64,000 nt of DNA from Bacteroidota bacterium (GTDB lineage Bacteria; Bacteroidota; JABWAT01). This document shows positions 27,533 through 36,140 of the stretch, piece after piece. A program made the position numbers and the translations under genes. Location: the NCBI GenBank assembly GCA_013360915.1, contig JABWAT010000001.1, positions 532,981 through 596,980 of the forward strand, written 5' to 3'. The notes under the pieces were generated by a model. The model saw only the letters and a list, made by a program, of their open reading frames with translations. It ran no database searches and was not told the origin of the DNA. Each line of letters starts with the position of its first letter. The stretch's first letter is position 1.

Positions 27533-28495
27533 TTAATCAGCAATTTCCCGCCAGATCAGGGCAGCAGCGCCCAGGATGGCAATATTTCCATCGGCTAAGC
27601 CGGAGAGTTTAATTTTTATTTTATTCCGCCAGAGAGAATGAACATGGGCTTCAAAGGATTCACGGGTTGGTTTCAGAATCAGATCACCTGCCTTTGCCAA
27701 TCCTCCTACCAGGATAATGGCTTCCGGTGCCGTATAGGCCACTGCATCGGCCAGACCCATTCCCAAAATATCGCCTGTTCGTTTAAAGGCCTCCAGAGCA
27801 AGCTCATCACCATTCTGAGCGGCTTCAGCAATTCGCTTTCCATTAAGATCGGTAAACGGAATGGCCCTCAGTTCACTGGTGATGTTTAAATCTGCCATCA
27901 GTTCAACGGCTGTCCGTCTGATGCCCGAGGCAGACGCATATGTTTCCAGACATCCGCGGCGACCGCACCCGCACTGGCGACCACCTCTGATCACCACGGT
28001 ATGCCCCACTTCACCCGCAAACCCGTCAAACCCATAAATCATATCACCATTGGCCACAATTCCGCTGCCTAAACCGGTACCAAGCGTAATGACCATGAAA
28101 TCTCTGAGCCCCTGTGCCCCTCCGAATTGTAACTCGCCAAAAGCGGCAGCATTTGCATCATTCGTCAGGCGGATGGGAACAGAATACCATTGCTTCATTT
28201 TTTCAGCATACTCAATGGTTCCCCAATTCAGGTTGGGCGGATTAACGATGGTACCCTGATAGAAATTTCCATTCGGAGCCCCGATCCCGATTCCCTCAAG
28301 GGAATAAGTGGCATGCATCCGGTCCCAGGCCTCCTCAATGGAGTAATGGAGCCGCTCCAGATGCAATTCACCTGGTTCGAAAGCCCGGGTGGGAAACGAG
28401 GCTTCATAATGAACCTTTCCATACATATCGACAAAGCCAAAATTGGTGGTCGTTCCACCAATATCCACGCCGAGACAAACCCAGGTTTTTTCCAC
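27533..28495 (-). CDS. ROK-family hexokinase (glucose/mannose kinase candidate)
   Basis: A 320-residue cytoplasmic kinase. GVDIGGTTTNFG is the phosphate-binding loop, LTNDANAAAFGE carries the catalytic Asp, and GHTVVIRGGRQCGCGRRGC is the ROK zinc site. No N-terminal helix-turn-helix, so it is an enzyme rather than a ROK repressor. It likely phosphorylates glucose and/or mannose released inside the cell, as RokA does in B. fragilis. Leader gene of the ten-gene unit A, with a palindromic operator about 170 bp upstream. Confidence 0.9.
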   Translation of the reverse strand: MEKTWVCLGVDIGGTTTNFGFVDMYGKVHYEASFPTRAFEPGELHLERLHYSIEEAWDRMHATYSLEGIGIGAPNGNFYQGTIVNPPNLNWGTIEYAEKMKQWYSVPIRLTNDANAAAFGELQFGGAQGLRDFMVITLGTGLGSGIVANGDMIYGFDGFAGEVGHTVVIRGGRQCGCGRRGCLETYASASGIRRTAVELMADLNITSELRAIPFTDLNGKRIAEAAQNGDELALEAFKRTGDILGMGLADAVAYTAPEAIILVGGLAKAGDLILKPTRESFEAHVHSLWRNKIKIKLSGLADGNIAILGAAALIWREIAD

Positions 28496-28660
28496 AATTC
28501 ACCTTGTTTTTATAGTTGGTTACTTTTCACCACACGTAAGCTATGCAGGAATTGTGCCGAGCTACCTGATTTTAAGAACAGCCAAAAAAAGCATGCAGAA
28601 CCGCAGAAAGATCCGCAAAGGGTTTCTTTAGTCAGGTAGGTGTTTACTAAATCAATAAGA

Positions 28661-28681
28661 ATTTTATCAAATTGATAAAGT
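28661..28681. promoter_or_regulatory. Operator-like palindrome upstream of unit A
   Basis: TTTATCA-AAT-TGATAAA perfect dyad (28663-28679), with AT flanks matching the consensus seen upstream of the other three units. It lies about 170 bp before the kinase start. Confidence 0.7.
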
Positions 28682-28898
28682 TAATCAGGAAGTTGAGAAG
28701 AAAGGTGGGTGGAAATCGGTGTTGAGAAAAAACCTGCAAGGAGAACAGAAACCTGTGATCAGTTTAAACAAGTGAATGGTGTTGAAAAAACCCGGACCCT
28801 GAGGTGAAAGTTTACCCCGATGAAGTCGGGGAAGGAACAAGGGTTTTTCCAGTAATCAGAAACGAGTGATCAGAAATCAGTTGAACCCATGATCAGAT

Positions 28899-29012
28899 GT
28901 CATCCCGGCGCAGGCCGGGATCTCTGAATGCAAAGGATGCTCGGAGGCCAACTTACAGGGAATAATATTCCGCTTCTCCATCAGTGCCCGACTTACAACA
29001 CCAGGAATGACT
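28899..29012. repeat. MITE/REP-like element
   Basis: About 114 bp with imperfect terminal inverted repeats: GTCATCCCGG at one end and CCAGGAATGAC, the complement of GTCATTCCTGG, at the other. The left end contains the strong hairpin ATCCCGGC-GCAG-GCCGGGAT (28902-28921). This looks like the widespread GTCAT-type small repeats of bacterial genomes. No transposase is nearby. Confidence 0.6.
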
Positions 29013-29018
29013 GCCTGC

Positions 29019-29050
29019 AAAAAATGCCTGTTTTTCCAGCAAAAAACAGG
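29019..29050 (-). terminator. Probable intrinsic terminator of ispG unit
   Basis: On the minus strand: stem CCTGTTTTT / AAAAACAGG (29027-29050) with a 6-nt loop, followed by CA and six T residues (29019-29024). It lies about 150 bp past the ispG stop. Confidence 0.6.
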
Positions 29051-29138
29051 AAATAGACCCTCTCCCCTTTCCCTCTCCGGCGGAGATGGAGTCATTCCAC
29101 ATTCAGGTCCCCGTGTTTATTGACAGGATGTATTCCGT

Positions 29139-29180
29139 ATTCTGAATTCTGAATTCTGAATTCTGAATTCTGAATTCTGT
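29139..29180. repeat. Tandem heptamer array (ATTCTGA)n
   Basis: Six head-to-tail copies of the 7-mer ATTCTGA, the last ending in T. It lies just downstream of the ispG stop in a non-coding stretch. Length variation between strains would be expected. Confidence 0.9.
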
Positions 29181-29196
29181 CTCCTGTCTCCTTTCC

Positions 29197-31206
29197 TCAG
29201 GCCTCCACCCATTTTCCATGGTCCCGGATCAGATCAATCAGGGTTTCATCGGCCTGTTCCTGCGGTATCCCCTTTTTCACAAGTTCTTTGCCAACATAGA
29301 GGTCAATTTTTCCCGGACCCGATCCGACGTATCCGAAATCGGCATCTGCCATCTCACCGGGACCGTTCACGATACAGCCCATGATGGCAATTTTAACCCC
29401 TTTCAGATGACCCGTTTTCGATTTGATCCGCTCAGTGGTGGACTGAAGATTGAACAATGTGCGTCCACAGGATGGACAGGAAATATACTCGGTTTTCACG
29501 GTCCGCTGACGGGCTGCCTGAAGAATGTTGAACATGACCCGTTTCTTGTCACCCGCGGAAGCAGGTCCGCCCAGCAGAACCAGATCTCCGAAACCATCGG
29601 TCAGCATGGAACCGGCCCTGACCGATAAACCCAGCACATCGTCTCCGGATAATCCGGGTGATGAAAGGGAAAGAACCAGCGGCATTTCCTCTCCGGTAAG
29701 GTGACGGCACTCGATCAGTTCCCGATAAAAACTGATCCAGGAATCATCGGTTTCACCCGATAAAAGCAACGAAGTCACCCCGTTCTGTTTCAGAATGTCA
29801 ATCACATCCTGCAGCACACCCGACCAGTTCCAGTTCCCCTGCCTGACTGTCAGAATCAGAGGCCGGTCGGTCACCCGGTAACGGGCGGCACCAGCCAATA
29901 CATCTTCATCGGTCAGAACCCAGTTTATAAACCGGATCTGATAAGGCAGATGCGCCGGAACCAGATCGGGATTTTCAACCCGGATTCCCATTTCGGGCAC
30001 AACAGGGAGGCGTCGGCTTTGGGCGGCCAGCTGAAACACATCCAGTACATCGGCTTCGTTTCTTACCGGAAATTCAATCATTTCCAGCACGGGTTCATCA
30101 CCCGGTCCGGAAGGTCCGTGTTCGGTCAGCAAGGCAACAAAATCTTCCGGAGAAGGAAGTGAATCGAGGGAAACCCCGGCACGGATCAATCCTTTTTCTC
30201 CGAGATTTAACCGGTTACCCTTCACCTGATCGGACGGTTTCCGGGTAAAATCCATGAAATCCCGGACGGTATCCGATTCCATTCTGATGGCATATTTTTT
30301 CGTTTGCGGTGACTGATAAGTGGCCGCTATGGCACGCGCTACCGGTATCTCATACCAGGCATCCTCGGTCAGACTCACCCGGATGGTATCTCCGATTCCA
30401 TCTTCAAGCAGAGCACCAATTCCGATAGCCGATTTGATGCGACCATCTTCGCCATCGCCCGCCTCGGTCACACCGAGATGTAACGGATAGGTCATTCCCA
30501 GACCGTTCATTCGGGCAACCAGCAACCGGTAGGCCTGAATCATAACCTGTGTATTGCTCGATTTCATTGAAAGCACAATGTTGCGGTAATCGTACAACTC
30601 GGCTACCCGCAAAAACTCCAGAGCGGATTCCACCATGCCTTCCGGGGTATCACCATACCGGTTCATGATCCGGTCAGACAGCGACCCGTGATTGGTCCCG
30701 ATCCGCATGGCCACGCCATTTTCCTTGCACTTCTTCACCAGCGGGGCAAATTTTTCGTGGATGTAATCCAATGCTTCCTGATACTCGGATTCAGTATAAT
30801 CCCTGACTTCAAATTTTTTCCGGTCGGCATAATTTCCCGGATTAATCCGCACTTTATCCACAAACTCAGCTGCCTTCATTGCAGCGTTCGGGGTAAAGTG
30901 AATATCGGCCACCAGCGGCACCGATAATCCCTGCCGTTTCATCTCGTCGCGGATGTTTTTCAGATTCTCGGCATCCTTGATGCTTGGTGCGGTGATCCGC
31001 ACAATTTCACATCCCACTTCAATCAGTTTGCGGACCTGTTCCACGGTACCTGCTGTATCCATGGTATCGCTGGTGGTCATGGATTGAATCCGGATGGGGT
31101 TGTTGCCACCAATCCCGATGCCGCCAACCAGGACCTCGTGGGTCTTCCGGCGTGTTCTCAGGTAGGGATTTTCTATATAGCTTAATCGGACAGGATGTAA
31201 ACTCAT
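29197..31206 (-). CDS. ispG: 4-hydroxy-3-methylbut-2-enyl diphosphate synthase, large form
   Basis: Seventh step of the MEP isoprenoid pathway, converting MEcPP to HMBPP. At 669 residues it is the long form with an insert between the TIM barrel (about 1-290) and the C-terminal [4Fe-4S] domain, as in Bacteroidota, Chlamydiae and plants. Cluster cysteines are Cys577 and Cys580 (CPSCG) and Cys611 (GCIVNGPGE). N-terminal blocks IQSMTTSDTMDTAGTVEQV and MRIGTNHGS are typical. The start overlaps the transporter stop by 4 nt. IspH is also encoded in this window. Confidence 0.96.
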   Translation of the reverse strand: MSLHPVRLSYIENPYLRTRRKTHEVLVGGIGIGGNNPIRIQSMTTSDTMDTAGTVEQVRKLIEVGCEIVRITAPSIKDAENLKNIRDEMKRQGLSVPLVADIHFTPNAAMKAAEFVDKVRINPGNYADRKKFEVRDYTESEYQEALDYIHEKFAPLVKKCKENGVAMRIGTNHGSLSDRIMNRYGDTPEGMVESALEFLRVAELYDYRNIVLSMKSSNTQVMIQAYRLLVARMNGLGMTYPLHLGVTEAGDGEDGRIKSAIGIGALLEDGIGDTIRVSLTEDAWYEIPVARAIAATYQSPQTKKYAIRMESDTVRDFMDFTRKPSDQVKGNRLNLGEKGLIRAGVSLDSLPSPEDFVALLTEHGPSGPGDEPVLEMIEFPVRNEADVLDVFQLAAQSRRLPVVPEMGIRVENPDLVPAHLPYQIRFINWVLTDEDVLAGAARYRVTDRPLILTVRQGNWNWSGVLQDVIDILKQNGVTSLLLSGETDDSWISFYRELIECRHLTGEEMPLVLSLSSPGLSGDDVLGLSVRAGSMLTDGFGDLVLLGGPASAGDKKRVMFNILQAARQRTVKTEYISCPSCGRTLFNLQSTTERIKSKTGHLKGVKIAIMGCIVNGPGEMADADFGYVGSGPGKIDLYVGKELVKKGIPQEQADETLIDLIRDHGKWVEA

Positions 31207-31901
31207 GGTCGTTTCCAGGGAATCAGTTCAAAACTTTTGTCGTCACGCGCCGTCTCTGTCAGAAATCTGGCTTCATCACCCAGATACCGGTCCACCGCCC
31301 AGTGCGCGAAGTAAATGACAGGTGTAATCGATAAGGCAATTAAAAATTTATAAATGTAGTTGGTCAGCCCGATTGAGGTCAGTTCTGACAGAGCCATCTG
31401 TGAGCCAAAGGCGATGTACAACACCACCAGCGAATCCACCAGTTGTGAGACGATGGTAGAACCGGTGGCCCGCAGCCAGATATGGCGGTTACCGGTTCCC
31501 TTTCTGATGAGATAGAATACCTGTATGTCGATCATTTGCCCGATCAGGTACGCAATCATCGACCCGATGATCACCATCCCCGAATTCGCAAAAACCATGC
31601 GGAATGCCTCATCAGATACGGGTGAATTCGGGGCAGCCGGAATATTCACATCAATCATGATCAGGGCAAAAACCACAACCAGCATGACCATACCCACCAG
31701 GGTAACAAACCGGACACCCCGGCGGCCATAGTACTCGTTCAGCAGATCGGTGATGATAAAGGTGACCGGGAATGGAATCACCCCCATGGTCATGGTGAAT
31801 CCGGCAACCTGAATAAATTTGGAAGCAGTCACTTCAGCCATGATCAGGAACGTGAGGAACAAGGCCATCAGAATCAGAAAAAGTCGTTGTCCTTTGGTCA
31901 C
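31203..31901 (-). CDS. yhhQ: Queuosine precursor transporter, YhhQ/VUT family
   Basis: A 232-residue inner-membrane protein with about six hydrophobic helices. FPVTFIITDLLNEYYGRRG and the charged SQLVDSLVVLYIAF helix are diagnostic of the YhhQ family, which imports 7-cyano/7-aminomethyl-deazaguanine for tRNA queuosine. The start is GTG at 31901 with GGAG eight bases upstream. It overlaps ispG by 4 nt. I saw no preQ1 riboswitch in the 190-bp leader. Confidence 0.88.
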   Translation of the reverse strand: MTKGQRLFLILMALFLTFLIMAEVTASKFIQVAGFTMTMGVIPFPVTFIITDLLNEYYGRRGVRFVTLVGMVMLVVVFALIMIDVNIPAAPNSPVSDEAFRMVFANSGMVIIGSMIAYLIGQMIDIQVFYLIRKGTGNRHIWLRATGSTIVSQLVDSLVVLYIAFGSQMALSELTSIGLTNYIYKFLIALSITPVIYFAHWAVDRYLGDEARFLTETARDDKSFELIPWKRP

Positions 31902-32037
31902 AACCCGGATCTCCGTTTTTGGGGAAAGAACAAAAGTAGCCCGAAAATAATTCTTTCTCTACCCGCGACTGATTTCATTAATCACCCATGCTCCCGACGG
32001 ACAGTTGGTACAGTTTTGGCATATCGGCCAGACCGGT

Positions 32038-32068
32038 TTTTAACTGAAAGCGAAACTGTTTACCTTTA
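32038..32068 (+). promoter_or_regulatory. Candidate promoter of phosphohexomutase gene
   Basis: TTT-N20-TACCTTTA, near the TTTG/TAnnTTTG form of Bacteroidota promoters. AGGAG sits at the right distance from the ATG at 32094. The -33 element is imperfect. Confidence 0.4.
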
Positions 32069-32093
32069 CCCGTTTAAACTCAGGAGATAACAA

Positions 32094-33467
32094 ATGATCA
32101 ACCCGGGAATTTTCCGCGAATACGACATCCGTGGAATCGTTGACAAAGATCTGACCGATGCCACCGTGACTCTGCTGGCAAAAGGAGCGGCCACCTACTT
32201 TCTGAATCACCAGTGTAAAACAGTAACCGTGGGACGCGATGTCCGGTTAAGTGGAAAACGATTCCGTGATATCGTGGTGAATGAATTTGTCAATGCAGGA
32301 CTCCATGTCATTGATCTGGGCGAAATCACCTCACCGATGTCTTACTGGTCCACTTTCAAATTACCGGTCGATGGCGCCATCATGATCACTGCCAGCCATA
32401 ATCCTGCCGATTATAACGGATTTAAAATTTCGGTCGGAACCAATTCCATTTATGGCTCCCGCATTCAGGACCTGCTTAAACTCATCCAATCCGGTCAATT
32501 CAAAACCGGCAAAGGGTCGGTCGTCGAAAAAAACATTAAACCAGAGTACATGGCCGATATCGTGTCCCGCATTAAACTGGGACGCAAAATGAAAGTGGTC
32601 ACCGATTGCGCCAATGCCACCGGGGGGCTGATCGCTCCCGAATTTTACAGAGCCATCGGTTGTGAAGTGATTGAACTGTACACCGAGCCCGATGGTCGTT
32701 TTCCCAATCACCATCCCGACCCTACAGTGGATAAATACCTGGTCGATCTGATTGCCAAGGTGAAGGAAACCAGTGCCGATATGGGAATCGGTTTTGATGG
32801 AGATTCAGACCGGATTGGAGTGGTTGATAACCTCGGCCGTGTCATCCGGGGAGATGCGCTGCTCGCCATTCTCTCAAGGGATGTTTTGAAACGGAATCCC
32901 GGATCTGAAATCGTTTTCGATGTAAAATGTTCTCAGGGCCTGATCGAAGACATCGAGGCACACGGCGGAAAACCAGTCATGTGGAAAACAGGTCACTCCC
33001 TCATCAAAAATAAAATGAAGGACATCAACGGACTTATTGCCGGTGAAATGAGCGGTCACCTGTTCATTGCCGATAATTACTATGGATTTGATGATGCCAT
33101 TTTCGATGGCGCCCGTGTAATTGAACTGGTTTCCCATTCAAAGGAACCCTTATCGGTCCATCATGATCAGTTCCCTAAATACTTCTCCACACCCGAAACC
33201 CGTCTTGATGTCGCCAATGATGACATCAAGTTTAAAATGGTCGAACAGGCCGTCACTTTCTTTAAAGCCAATCACCAGGTCATTGATATAGATGGAGTTC
33301 GTGTTCAGTTTGGCGACGGTTGGGGTCTGATCAGAGCATCGAATACACAGCCGGTTATTGTCGTCCGGTTCGAGGCCCGCACACCTGAACGCCGCGATGA
33401 AATCAAGGACTTCATGCTGAATAAACTGGCTGAATACGGCGAGTTTCATGAAGGACACGGTCACTGA
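32094..33467 (+). CDS. Phosphomannomutase/phosphoglucomutase
   Basis: A 457-residue cytoplasmic enzyme interconverting hexose 1- and 6-phosphates. Phospho-serine loop TASHNP (Ser101), metal site DGDSD (Asp235, 237, 239) and sugar-specificity loop GEMSGH (Glu318) match the ManB/AlgC group that acts on both mannose and glucose phosphates. It could turn the mannose-1-phosphate from GH130 into mannose-6-phosphate, although it is a separate transcription unit. A strong terminator follows. Confidence 0.92.
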   Translation: MINPGIFREYDIRGIVDKDLTDATVTLLAKGAATYFLNHQCKTVTVGRDVRLSGKRFRDIVVNEFVNAGLHVIDLGEITSPMSYWSTFKLPVDGAIMITASHNPADYNGFKISVGTNSIYGSRIQDLLKLIQSGQFKTGKGSVVEKNIKPEYMADIVSRIKLGRKMKVVTDCANATGGLIAPEFYRAIGCEVIELYTEPDGRFPNHHPDPTVDKYLVDLIAKVKETSADMGIGFDGDSDRIGVVDNLGRVIRGDALLAILSRDVLKRNPGSEIVFDVKCSQGLIEDIEAHGGKPVMWKTGHSLIKNKMKDINGLIAGEMSGHLFIADNYYGFDDAIFDGARVIELVSHSKEPLSVHHDQFPKYFSTPETRLDVANDDIKFKMVEQAVTFFKANHQVIDIDGVRVQFGDGWGLIRASNTQPVIVVRFEARTPERRDEIKDFMLNKLAEYGEFHEGHGH

Positions 33468-33475
33468 GTTGAAAA

Positions 33476-33514
33476 CCGGGAATCTGCCTCACAATGGCGG
33501 GTTCCCGGACTTTT
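33476..33514 (+). terminator. Intrinsic terminator after phosphohexomutase gene
   Basis: A 13-bp stem, including G-T pairs, between 33476-33488 and 33496-33508 with a 7-nt loop, followed by ACTTTT. It separates this gene from the convergent peptidase gene. Confidence 0.8.
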
Positions 33515-33569
33515 CCGGACACGTGCTCCTTAAAAAGGATTCGCGCGGGTTGACCGATCTGAAGATACC

Positions 33570-36056
33570 TTACTTTACCAGCACCAGTTTGATCATACTG
33601 GTCTGATTGCCTGCCCTTAACACACAGAAATAAACACCGGAAGCCTGCGAAACCGGATTCCAGGAAATCTGATGATGCCCGGCGGGTAACTCTTCACGGA
33701 CGAGGGTGGTGACTTCCCTTCCCAGCATGTCAAAGACCGACAGCTGAATGGCATGGTCATGGCCATTGTAAAACTTCAAACGAACCTGTCCGTTAAACGG
33801 ATTCGGCCAGGCAGGAAACAAATGCAGACAGTCGGCATGCAACCCATCCGGCAAGTCGGCACCAAGGGCCGTTTCGCCCCAATCATTCAGTATGGCGGAA
33901 AGAAACAGCTTTGCATCGGCCGGTTTGGTGTAATAAAGCGGATACGTCAGAACCACTGCCGAACCGGGTCCCTTTCCGGTTCTGATTGCCACCGGTAATC
34001 CTTTCAGTTTGGCAGCTGCAGTCCCATCTGCATACCCTGTGCCGTACACCTGTAATATTTCTGCTCCTTCGGCCGGTTGCATCGTGGTGATGTTGTTCAG
34101 ATGGTATTTCATAGACGATTTGGTTTTGGAAGAATCCAGATGAACGTCATTCATTCCCGGATCAACCGCCACCGCATGATTAAAATACGTGCTGTTCACA
34201 TGATATATTTCCTTCACACCCAGTTTTTCCAGCATGAAGGATTCCTCCGGCAGAGTAACCGTGTTGGATGGGTTGTCATAAAAGGCACGCTCAGGCTTAT
34301 AACCAGAATATACAAAATGGCCACCTGCCTGCAGATAGGAGCCGATATCGTCTGCTGCAGCAAAAGCCATGGTCTGGTCAACAAGATCGTCCCCTACCCA
34401 TATCACTGTTGAATAACGACCCAAATCAGCCAGTTTGGCGCCTTTCATTTCATCGGCATCATGAAAAGTCACCGACCAGCCAGACAGGGTTTCCGAGTAA
34501 AAATCATCCACCTGATCATCGGAGGGTTGCAGCAGAACACCCGTTCCGTTCAGCGTTTCATCAACCAGTAAGATGCCGGGGTTCAGTTCAATCAGCCGGC
34601 TTCGGACCGGTTCACCCTCATGGCTTTCATTTCCATCACCATCCACCGAAACCACCCGGTAATACCAATACCCATCGGTAGATCCGGGCTCATCTTCATA
34701 ATATGTAGTGGTGATCAGGTCACCGGAAACCAGATCTCCTTTTTCTTCAAAGAGTCCGGAACGATAAACGCGGTAACCGGTTACATCCAGTTCGGGAGAG
34801 GCCTTCCAGGTCAGGTGAATAGAGGTCTGATCCGGAGTATCAGCAATCTCACTGACAGCAGAGGGAATGGTCCCTGGTGTTCCGGTTACCTGTGACGGGA
34901 ATCCAAAATCCTCTGCTCCCGTGCGGGGAATGATTGTGATGGTTGTGAATTGTCCTTCTGTGAGTCCGGTGATCAGGACCGAAGGCTGGGTTGTTTCGAC
35001 CGAATCGGGCTCACGGCCGGGTTGCTCAAATTTCACAACCCAGGAACTGGCTGGTCTGCCTGATCCGGGTGTCCAGGAACAATGCAGGGACTGACCATCC
35101 CCTCCATCGCGCACCACCGTATTCCTGACAGGCTTCGGCAGCCATTGTTCACCAACCATAACTGCGCCGGTTATCTTAACCACTTCTTCCATGTAGTCCG
35201 GATTGCAGGCAGACAGCAGGTCACCAGAGGTGTGGTAATTGGGGTCGGAATCACCAATGAAAAAAAACAGGGAAGGAAATCCATTCAGGACAAAGGGAAC
35301 GTGATCTGAACTGCCACTGTAATCGGGTACGACCTGAATCCCTGCATACAAGGGAGCATATTTCTGCGCCACTGCCGGCATGGTATCCTGTGCACCGTAG
35401 AAATACGCAAGAACCGACCAGTTGGGTCTGGACCGGCGCTCAACGGCAATCATATCCATGTTCAGCATCAGACTTACTTTTTTACCCTGATTTTTCAGAG
35501 TATTGGCCATGAAATAGCCACCATACAATCCCAACTCTTCAGCTGCAAATGCCACAAACTTCAGGGTAATATCCGGTTTAAAACCCGTTTGCATGACCAC
35601 CCGTGCCAGTTCAAGCGTACCTGCTGTTCCACTGGCATTGTCATTTGCACCCGGGGCCCGGTTCAGATCATTCATGTTGATGCTGTCGTAATGGCCGCCA
35701 ATCACCATCAGTTCATCAGGATTCCGTGTTCCGGGAATGGTGGCCACCACATTGGCCTGCCAGTAGGCGGTCCCATTCCGGTTAATTACAAAGGAATCGA
35801 GTTTCACATCGGTGATCCCCATATCCAGAAAACGTTTTTTCAGATAGGCGGCCACTTCCCACCGGTTCCCATTCAGGCAGTATCTCGTTTGAAAGGCCTC
35901 CAGATCCCGGACGGTGCGGATCAGGCTGTCTGACCGGATGGATTCCAGCAGACCATTTATCGTGGGATTCTGACCATACTGAATAGGCTGTGCAGCAATC
36001 AGAAGAGGAAAAATCAGCAGAAGAAAAGTAAGAGGAAGGAACAGAAACCGTCTCAT
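33570..36056 (-). CDS. Secreted M28 metallopeptidase with type IX tail
   Basis: An 828-residue protein (start ATG 36056, with GGAG five bases upstream). Signal peptide. M28 domain ~35-310 with zinc ligands His122, Asp139, Glu174 and Asp201, catalytic Glu173 (AAEELG) and a late His in SSDHVPF: an aminopeptidase or glutamate-carboxypeptidase-like fold. Two fibronectin type III domains at ~320-500. Then a region with VIWVGDDLVDQT and LQAGGHFVYSG that looks like a class I glutamine-amidotransferase fold. A Por-type sorting domain (FPAWPNPFNGQVRL...) ends the protein. Substrate unknown. Confidence 0.88.
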   Translation of the reverse strand: MRRFLFLPLTFLLLIFPLLIAAQPIQYGQNPTINGLLESIRSDSLIRTVRDLEAFQTRYCLNGNRWEVAAYLKKRFLDMGITDVKLDSFVINRNGTAYWQANVVATIPGTRNPDELMVIGGHYDSINMNDLNRAPGANDNASGTAGTLELARVVMQTGFKPDITLKFVAFAAEELGLYGGYFMANTLKNQGKKVSLMLNMDMIAVERRSRPNWSVLAYFYGAQDTMPAVAQKYAPLYAGIQVVPDYSGSSDHVPFVLNGFPSLFFFIGDSDPNYHTSGDLLSACNPDYMEEVVKITGAVMVGEQWLPKPVRNTVVRDGGDGQSLHCSWTPGSGRPASSWVVKFEQPGREPDSVETTQPSVLITGLTEGQFTTITIIPRTGAEDFGFPSQVTGTPGTIPSAVSEIADTPDQTSIHLTWKASPELDVTGYRVYRSGLFEEKGDLVSGDLITTTYYEDEPGSTDGYWYYRVVSVDGDGNESHEGEPVRSRLIELNPGILLVDETLNGTGVLLQPSDDQVDDFYSETLSGWSVTFHDADEMKGAKLADLGRYSTVIWVGDDLVDQTMAFAAADDIGSYLQAGGHFVYSGYKPERAFYDNPSNTVTLPEESFMLEKLGVKEIYHVNSTYFNHAVAVDPGMNDVHLDSSKTKSSMKYHLNNITTMQPAEGAEILQVYGTGYADGTAAAKLKGLPVAIRTGKGPGSAVVLTYPLYYTKPADAKLFLSAILNDWGETALGADLPDGLHADCLHLFPAWPNPFNGQVRLKFYNGHDHAIQLSVFDMLGREVTTLVREELPAGHHQISWNPVSQASGVYFCVLRAGNQTSMIKLVLVK

Positions 36057-36140
36057 GACCACTCCACCCAACTATATTACGGATAAAAAGATACGATAAT
36101 AATTAATTATAAACCAGCCACTCTGCACAAAGGAAATCAG

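Larger units (their letters stand above)
28496..29196. other. 700-bp gene-free gap with control site, repeats and terminator
   Basis: Between ispG and the kinase gene. From right to left it holds a heptamer array (29139-29180), a probable ispG terminator (29019-29050), a MITE-like element (28899-29012), a CCCCGA/TCGGGG hairpin (28815-28831) and the operator (28661-28681). Short open frames here, including one spelling EIPACAGMT, come from the repeat and are not genes. Confidence 0.7.

Noticed and set aside
28877-29095. Open frame spelling EIPACAGMT and PSPPERERGEG
   Set aside because: Typical translation of GTCAT-type repeats and CCCTCTCC-rich filler; no ribosome site and no protein-like composition.
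31902-32093. Possible preQ1 riboswitch ahead of the YhhQ-type gene
   Set aside because: No C-rich loop and A-rich tail pairing could be drawn; the leader looks plain.
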